This document shows positions 59,919 to 64,000 of a DNA stretch of 64,000 nt, piece after piece. The first letter of the stretch is position 1. Each line of letters begins with the position of its first letter. Under the pieces are notes generated by a model. The model worked only from the letters and a program-made list of their open reading frames with translations. It was not told the origin of the DNA and made no database searches. The DNA lies in the NCBI GenBank assembly GCA_017961265.1, contig JAGCXN010000006.1:98273-162272 (forward strand). The letters run 5' to 3'. This DNA comes from Bacteroidales bacterium. Lineage in GTDB: Bacteria; Bacteroidota; Bacteroidia; Bacteroidales; WCHB1-69. The translations under genes and the position numbers were made by a program.

Positions 59919-61694
59919 TTACTTTTCAAAAATGAAGATTTGTACGTCACAATGGCCGTTGTCATAATCCACCCAGCCAGCTAACAGGTGTTTGGCATTG
60001 GTTTGGGCAAAAACATCAGCGACGGCTTTTTTAAATTTCTCTTTATCAAAATGTTCCGAAATATAAAAAGAGGTTTCGCCTCGCAGTTTGTATTTGATAG
60101 CCATCTCCCCGGCCACGATGTTTGCGAGGGTATAGACAAAGACGGACGGGCTCGGGAAGTAATTTTCCGGATCTTGGATGGTTGCCTGATAGGTGCGGTC
60201 GTCGTCGAGGGAGGCGGCGCTATTGAAGCAGACCACACCCCAGTCGCTTTTCAGATCTTCGTTGGCTTGACCGACGGCACGCATCACCATTTCGGCGGCA
60301 AGGATACCGGCTTTTGACAAGCAGTCCATCTTGAAAAACTTGGGATAAGCCATCCCTAAATGGTTATATAGCTCACTGAGCCACTGTTTTGTATCGGATG
60401 ATGTGGATGACAGCCGTGTTCCGTCGGGAAGGATGGCGGCAGTGTCACTGATGTTGGCTTCCGCAAGGATGCGCGGTTCGCCGGCAGCTTCGGCCTTTTC
60501 CGCAGCGGCGGGAGGTTCGCCCACTGTGACGAGCAGGGCCGCATTGCCGCCGCCGAAACCCGAAATCATCTTCAAGAAGGCGGTTTTGCTGGTCTCCATC
60601 GGCTGTTGCGCCACTCTGACGGCGGCGGCGGTACCGGGGTTTTCGCACCCGACCGTCCGGAGCACGCGGTGATGCAGCAGTTCCTGCGTGGAGAGGATCA
60701 CCTCAAGGACTCCGGCAGCCCCGAGCGTGTGGCCGAAGTAGCCCTTCAGACTGTTGACGGGAATGTCGGTGAGGTTGGCCCGTTCCATCGCCACCGACTC
60801 CATATCGTCGTTGTAGCGGGTGGCAGTGCCGTGGGCGTTGACGAAAGCGAGGTCTGTAACATCGAATCCGTCAAGCACTTGCAAAACAGCGGCAAAAAGT
60901 CCTTCCGCTGTACGCGACGGGCCGGAGATGTGGTTGGCGTCGTTGCAGATGGCGCCGGCAGCGAGGCACAAACAAGGCTTTCCGGCGGGAATGTCAGCGC
61001 GGTGGCGGGCATAGACGATGGTAGCCGCCGCCTCGCCGAGGTTCAGCCCCGTGCGGTCAACATCGAAAGGACGGCACTGTTCCGGCGACAGCGCCTTGAA
61101 GGACTGAAAGCCGGAAATGATGAACTTGGAAAGCACATCCGCCCCGATGACGACGGCGTAACGGTAATCGTGGTAATGCAGAAGGCGGGCGGCGGCCACT
61201 TGGGCAGCACAACCCGAAATGCAGGCGTTGCTCACGACCACAGGCTCGTTCGGATTGCCGAAATAGCGGGCAATCAGTTGTGCCGAACGCCACAAATAGG
61301 GACGTTCGGGCTCATAGCCGCGGAGATCTTCCAACAGCTCCACATTGCCTTTGGTGGTGGAAAAGACAAAAATGACTTGCGGGTCAGCGGGATTGACACC
61401 CGCATTGGCGAGGGCATCCGTAGCTGACAAGATGGCCATTTTTTCCACTTTTGTATAATTTTCTTCCTGATTATAAGGAAGTTTCAAAAACTTCTCATCT
61501 ATTTTCCCTTGATCAAAAAGGGAAGAAAAGAAAGGTTCTGGAAGACCCAAGCGGTGTGAATATGGACGCAGGCCCGAATGCCCGGCGGCCACCGCCGACC
61601 AATTTTCAGCGGTCGTCCACCCCAACGGAGAAACGATGTTGTCACCTATGTTGAAAATCATAGCACTTTTTTTCGTTTCCATTCTATCCTTCAT
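59919..61694 (-). CDS. Beta-ketoacyl synthase with extra C-terminal ketosynthase-like domain
   Basis: 591 residues as given; internal starts at 61682 and 61661 are possible, and the last begins exactly at the conserved MIFNIGDNIVSPLG. The first 390 residues form a complete ketosynthase: VSNACISGCA (Cys158), NAHGTATRYND (His288) and YFGHTLGAAG (His322). An Ala/Glu-rich linker (about 395-415) leads to a domain of about 170 residues that resembles the KS-like small proteins found as separate genes in other Bacteroidota clusters. The gene overlaps the upstream dehydratase by 11 bases if the first start is used. Likely a second condensing enzyme of polyene synthesis. Confidence 0.85.
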   Translation of the reverse strand: MKDRMETKKSAMIFNIGDNIVSPLGWTTAENWSAVAAGHSGLRPYSHRLGLPEPFFSSLFDQGKIDEKFLKLPYNQEENYTKVEKMAILSATDALANAGVNPADPQVIFVFSTTKGNVELLEDLRGYEPERPYLWRSAQLIARYFGNPNEPVVVSNACISGCAAQVAAARLLHYHDYRYAVVIGADVLSKFIISGFQSFKALSPEQCRPFDVDRTGLNLGEAAATIVYARHRADIPAGKPCLCLAAGAICNDANHISGPSRTAEGLFAAVLQVLDGFDVTDLAFVNAHGTATRYNDDMESVAMERANLTDIPVNSLKGYFGHTLGAAGVLEVILSTQELLHHRVLRTVGCENPGTAAAVRVAQQPMETSKTAFLKMISGFGGGNAALLVTVGEPPAAAEKAEAAGEPRILAEANISDTAAILPDGTRLSSTSSDTKQWLSELYNHLGMAYPKFFKMDCLSKAGILAAEMVMRAVGQANEDLKSDWGVVCFNSAASLDDDRTYQATIQDPENYFPSPSVFVYTLANIVAGEMAIKYKLRGETSFYISEHFDKEKFKKAVADVFAQTNAKHLLAGWVDYDNGHCDVQIFIFEK

Positions 61695-62115
61695 GGTCGG
61701 TCAGAAAAACTTTCATTTCACAGGTGGCGACAATCTCGTTTCCAACGCGGGTTTCAGCGCTGACAACGAGGGCAGGGTCAATATAGAGGGTCTCCTTTAC
61801 AGTGGTGGTCAGCGTCTCCCCAACGGTGGGAAAGCGCAGCGTTGTGAAGTTCTTGACAGCACCGACCACACCAATCCGCACCTGTTGCCCACGGTTAAGG
61901 TAACCGATACGAAGGGCGCAGGTTTGGGCAATATTCTCCAACAGACCCGCTGAAACAAACCGTCCGTCCTCGACAAAAACGCCATCTTTCCGAATCAGAA
62001 AATCGGAAACGGAAGCCTTTTCATCACTATCCAACAACCTATCTACCAATATAATAGGATTCCTTTGGGGAATCAAGCCCTCTGCTCTCAATGGGAAATC
62101 CATCTCTATACTCAC
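61684..62115 (-). CDS. ApeP-like hotdog dehydratase, first gene of second polyene operon
   Basis: 143 residues, hotdog fold. The start LIPQRNPIILVDRLLD corresponds to the helix entrance of FabZ/FabA-type dehydratases, and the ENIAQTCALRIGY helix supplies the conserved acidic residue; the usual His of GHFP is absent at its normal place, as in ApeP-type proteins. It should dehydrate 3-hydroxyacyl-ACP or assist the other dehydratase. It heads the operon, 30 bases after a promoter box. Confidence 0.78.
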   Translation of the reverse strand: MSIEMDFPLRAEGLIPQRNPIILVDRLLDSDEKASVSDFLIRKDGVFVEDGRFVSAGLLENIAQTCALRIGYLNRGQQVRIGVVGAVKNFTTLRFPTVGETLTTTVKETLYIDPALVVSAETRVGNEIVATCEMKVFLTDHEG

Positions 62116-62144
62116 CTATTCTTATACAATATTAAATAAAGGTG

Positions 62145-62152
62145 CAAAAATA
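62145..62152 (-). promoter_or_regulatory. Minus-7 box for the second polyene operon
   Basis: TATTTTTG on the minus strand, then CACC, 30 bases before the first gene. No clear minus-33 TTG. The surrounding 62116-62336 is AT-rich and contains no gene. Confidence 0.5.
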
Positions 62153-62336
62153 GCGATTTTTATTTAATTTGCGGAAAATTTCCTTCGGTTTCTCCGAAAA
62201 AATAAGAACGAAAAGAGACAAAAGGGAGGAAAACAAGCGAAAACTCTCAAAAATGGCAAAGAAATCATTTTTATAAAGTCCTGATTTTCAATACATTTAA
62301 AAATAGAAGAAAAACAGATAAAAAATTTTTTCCTGA

Positions 62337-62368
62337 TTGTACAGAATTTCAAAAAAGTTGTATTTTTG
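62337..62368 (+). promoter_or_regulatory. Promoter for tRNA-Arg and rpsP
   Basis: TTG at 62337-62339, 21-base spacer, perfect minus-7 box TATTTTTG at 62361-62368, 19 bases before the tRNA. Confidence 0.65.
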
Positions 62369-62387
62369 CAGTCCGATTCAACGGAAT

Positions 62388-62461
62388 GGCCCCGTAGCTC
62401 AACTGAATAGAGCATCTGACTACGGATCAGAAGGTTACAGGTTTGAATCCTGTCGGGGTCA
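62388..62461 (+). tRNA. tRNA-Arg (anticodon ACG)
   Basis: 74 bases fold into a full cloverleaf: acceptor GGCCCCG / CGGGGTC, D stem GCTC/GAGC, anticodon stem TCTGA/TCAGA with loop CTACGGA, and T stem ACAGG/CCTGT. The anticodon ACG reads arginine CGN codons after conversion of A34 to inosine. The CCA end is not encoded. Confidence 0.95.
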
Positions 62462-62501
62462 CTCAATTTTCCAAAACATTTTTTACCAAATCAAATAACA
62501 A

Positions 62502-63083
62502 ATGGCAACAAGAATCAGATTACAAAGACATGGTAAAAAGAATCAGCCCTTTTACCACATTGTAGTCGCGGATGGTCGTGCACCACGAGACGGACGTTAT
62601 ATCGAAAGACTTGGTACTTACAATCCGCTGACCAATCCCGCTGACGTGAAAATCGACTTTGAACGCGCCCTGTATTGGGTAGAGGTCGGTGCCCAGCCGT
62701 CTGACACGGCAAAGGCCCTTCTTCGTCACGAAGGCGTTTATCTTATGAAGCACCTCAAAGGTGGTATCGCCAAGGGTGCCCTCACCGAAGCTCAGGCCCA
62801 GAGCAAGTTCGACGCTTGGAAGCAAGACAGAACCTCCAAGATGAACAACGTGCGCATTGAAGGCCAGAAGGCTGCTAAGAAAGAGATGGAGAAACGTCTC
62901 GAAGCCGAAACGAAGGTGAAAGAAGCTACCGCAGCCAAGGTTGCCGCGAAGCTCGCCGCCATCGCCGAAGCAGAAGCCGAAGCCAAGCGCAAAGCTGAAG
63001 AGGAAGCCGCCGCAGCTGCAGCAGCTGAAGCCGCTACCGAAGAAGCTCCCGCCGCCGAAGCTACCGAAACTCCCGCTGAATAA
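62502..63083 (+). CDS. rpsP: 30S ribosomal protein S16 with long Ala/Glu/Lys tail
   Basis: 193 residues. The S16 core occupies about the first 85 residues (ATRIRLQRHGKKNQPFYHIV, RDGRYIERLGTYNP). The rest is a charged, alanine-rich, probably helical tail ending in AAEATETPAE. Such tails are usual in Bacteroidota S16. Placed 40 bases after tRNA-Arg and likely transcribed with it; a strong terminator follows. Confidence 0.97.
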   Translation: MATRIRLQRHGKKNQPFYHIVVADGRAPRDGRYIERLGTYNPLTNPADVKIDFERALYWVEVGAQPSDTAKALLRHEGVYLMKHLKGGIAKGALTEAQAQSKFDAWKQDRTSKMNNVRIEGQKAAKKEMEKRLEAETKVKEATAAKVAAKLAAIAEAEAEAKRKAEEEAAAAAAAEAATEEAPAAEATETPAE

Positions 63084-63104
63084 GAAATTTTTCTTTTTCA
63101 TAAT

Positions 63105-63137
63105 AAAAAAGCCGTCTTTTAAAAGACGGCTTTTTTT
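63105..63137 (+). terminator. Terminator after rpsP
   Basis: Perfect stem AAAGCCGTCTTTT / AAAAGACGGCTTT with an A tract before and seven T after; 22 bases past the stop. Confidence 0.92.
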
Positions 63138-63154
63138 CGTGTCACCGACTGGCA

Positions 63155-63191
63155 CAAAAAGAAGCGCACCTTTTGGGGTGCGCTTCTTTTT
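63155..63191 (-). terminator. Terminator after gcvH (works in either direction)
   Basis: Stem AAAAAGAAGCGCACC / GGTGCGCTTCTTTTT with a seven-base loop, 23 bases after the gcvH stop; T tracts on both strands. Confidence 0.88.
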
Positions 63192-63213
63192 GTCGCAATC
63201 CTACGAAACTAAC

Positions 63214-63588
63214 TTACTTGATGAGGTCAGCGTAAGCAGCTGCGTCAAGCAGAGTGTCAGCCTCAGCCGGGTTGGTGGGTTTGATCTTGACGATCCAACC
63301 TTCTCCGTAAGGATCGGTGTTGATGAGGGCGGGGTTACCGTCGAGCTCCTCGTTGAATTCGATCACCTCACCGCCGATGGGCAGCATCAGGTCGGAAACG
63401 GTCTTCACGGCTTCGACAGAACCGAAAACTTCGTTCTGCTCCAAAGTTTCGTCAACTGAAGGAACATCAACAAAAACGATGTCACCAAGTTGTTCAGCAG
63501 CGTAAGCGGTAATGCCTACGTATGCAATGTCACCATCCATTTTCAACCATTCGTGGTCGTTGGAATACTTCAAATTTTCAGGAATCAT
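63214..63588 (-). CDS. gcvH: Glycine cleavage system H protein
   Basis: 124 residues, lipoyl-carrier fold. The lipoylated Lys lies in GSVEAVKTVSDLMLP (about residue 62), with NDHEWLKMDGD near the start and the closing GEGWIVKIKP. GcvH shuttles the aminomethyl group between the P, T and L proteins. The remaining gcv genes are not in the window. It lies 29 bases after frr on the minus strand. Confidence 0.96.
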   Translation of the reverse strand: MIPENLKYSNDHEWLKMDGDIAYVGITAYAAEQLGDIVFVDVPSVDETLEQNEVFGSVEAVKTVSDLMLPIGGEVIEFNEELDGNPALINTDPYGEGWIVKIKPTNPAEADTLLDAAAYADLIK

Positions 63589-63617
63589 AGTTTTGATTTT
63601 TAAAAAGTTATAAAAAA

Positions 63618-64000
63618 TTAAACGGTCATAATCTCTTTTTCTTTGGCTTCGGCCATCTTGTCAATTTTGGCGATGAAGTCGTCGGTCATCTTCTGGATGT
63701 CGGCTTCAAGCTTCTTGGCCTCGTCTTCCGGCACGCCATTATCCTTGAGTTTCTTGGCGGTGTCGTTGGCGTTGCGACGGATGTTGCGGATGGTCACCTT
63801 GTTCTGTTCGGTCTCCTGTTTCACCTTCTTCACCAGCTCTTTGCGGCGTTCCTCGGTAAGGGAGGGCACCACGATGCGGATGAACTCACCGTTGTTCTGC
63901 GGGGTGAAGCCGAGGTTGGCGGCAAGGATAGCCTTCTCGATGATGGGGAGCATATTGCGTTCCCACGGCTGGATGACGATCTGGCGGGCGTCGGGGGTGT
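63618..64000 (-). CDS. frr: Ribosome recycling factor (start beyond the window)
   Basis: The C-terminal 127 or so residues are present and the frame stays open to the edge, upstream of the first visible Met (TPDARQIVIQPWERN). Family marks: RIVVPSLTEERRKELVKK, VTIRNIRRNAND and the C-terminal three-helix bundle ending KEKEIMTV. The factor splits ribosomes after termination. About 60 N-terminal residues are missing. Confidence 0.96.
   Translation of the reverse strand, partial: TPDARQIVIQPWERNMLPIIEKAILAANLGFTPQNNGEFIRIVVPSLTEERRKELVKKVKQETEQNKVTIRNIRRNANDTAKKLKDNGVPEDEAKKLEADIQKMTDDFIAKIDKMAEAKEKEIMTV

Overview
This window reads as a chromosomal segment of a Bacteroidales-type bacterium of roughly even base composition. 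The evidence is the set of housekeeping genes and their order (a DUF4271-hemD-rnpA-yidD-S41 protease block, a long-tailed S16, a 66-residue XRE regulator beside a membrane protein), the repeated TAnnTTTG minus-7 promoter boxes that are specific to Bacteroidota, and a giant secreted protein built from GLUG, MBG, PKD-like and FISUMP modules. I cannot name the genus. No phage, integrase, insertion sequence or CRISPR array is visible.

Layout. 1-5087 (+): tail of an MlaF-like ABC ATPase, a CvpA-family protein, a small outer-membrane-type protein, a phosphoglucosamine mutase and a secreted DUF4838/discoidin glycan-active protein. 5095-11306 (-): a relic of a GH114-like gene, an XRE regulator with a membrane protein, hutU, and a GT-C-like membrane protein paired with a GtrB-like glycosyltransferase. 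11502-14947 (+): thrS, a lipoprotein and a cation diffusion facilitator. 14950-15942: a hypothetical membrane protein flanked by two copies of a palindromic CTGCGGG repeat.

15944-21872 (-) is the first polyene locus: ammonia lyase, ketoreductase, ketosynthase, acyl carrier protein, LpxL-like acyltransferase and methyltransferase. 22040-29832 holds htpG, an AT-rich RhuM-PLD fusion gene (+), and the M23-DUF4271-hemD-rnpA-yidD-S41 block (-). 29960-46183 (-) is a single 5407-codon reading frame for a giant surface protein. 46723-62115 (-) is the second polyene locus, a tightly packed run of fifteen genes: two hotdog dehydratases, three ketosynthase-type proteins, an acyl carrier protein, an EamA/SMR-like protein, a glycosyltransferase, an MMPL exporter fused to an acyltransferase, a cobalamin-type radical SAM enzyme, two small unknown proteins, an esterase-like hydrolase, a PaaK-like ligase and a second acyltransferase. 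The right edge carries tRNA-Arg, rpsP, gcvH and the start-less frr.

The two lipid loci together hold nearly every activity expected for an aryl-polyene or flexirubin-like pigment: a cinnamate-type starter from an ammonia lyase, adenylating activation, ACP-bound elongation by KS/KR/DH, methylation, esterification to a lipid and MMPL export. The dialkylresorcinol genes darA and darB are not in the window, so an aryl-polyene lipid is more likely than a full flexirubin. The radical SAM enzyme and small unknown genes inside the operon are the most likely source of new chemistry. The giant adhesin gene sits between the two loci. Several intergenic gaps, many right at the 3' ends of these genes, carry arrays of seven-base repeats.
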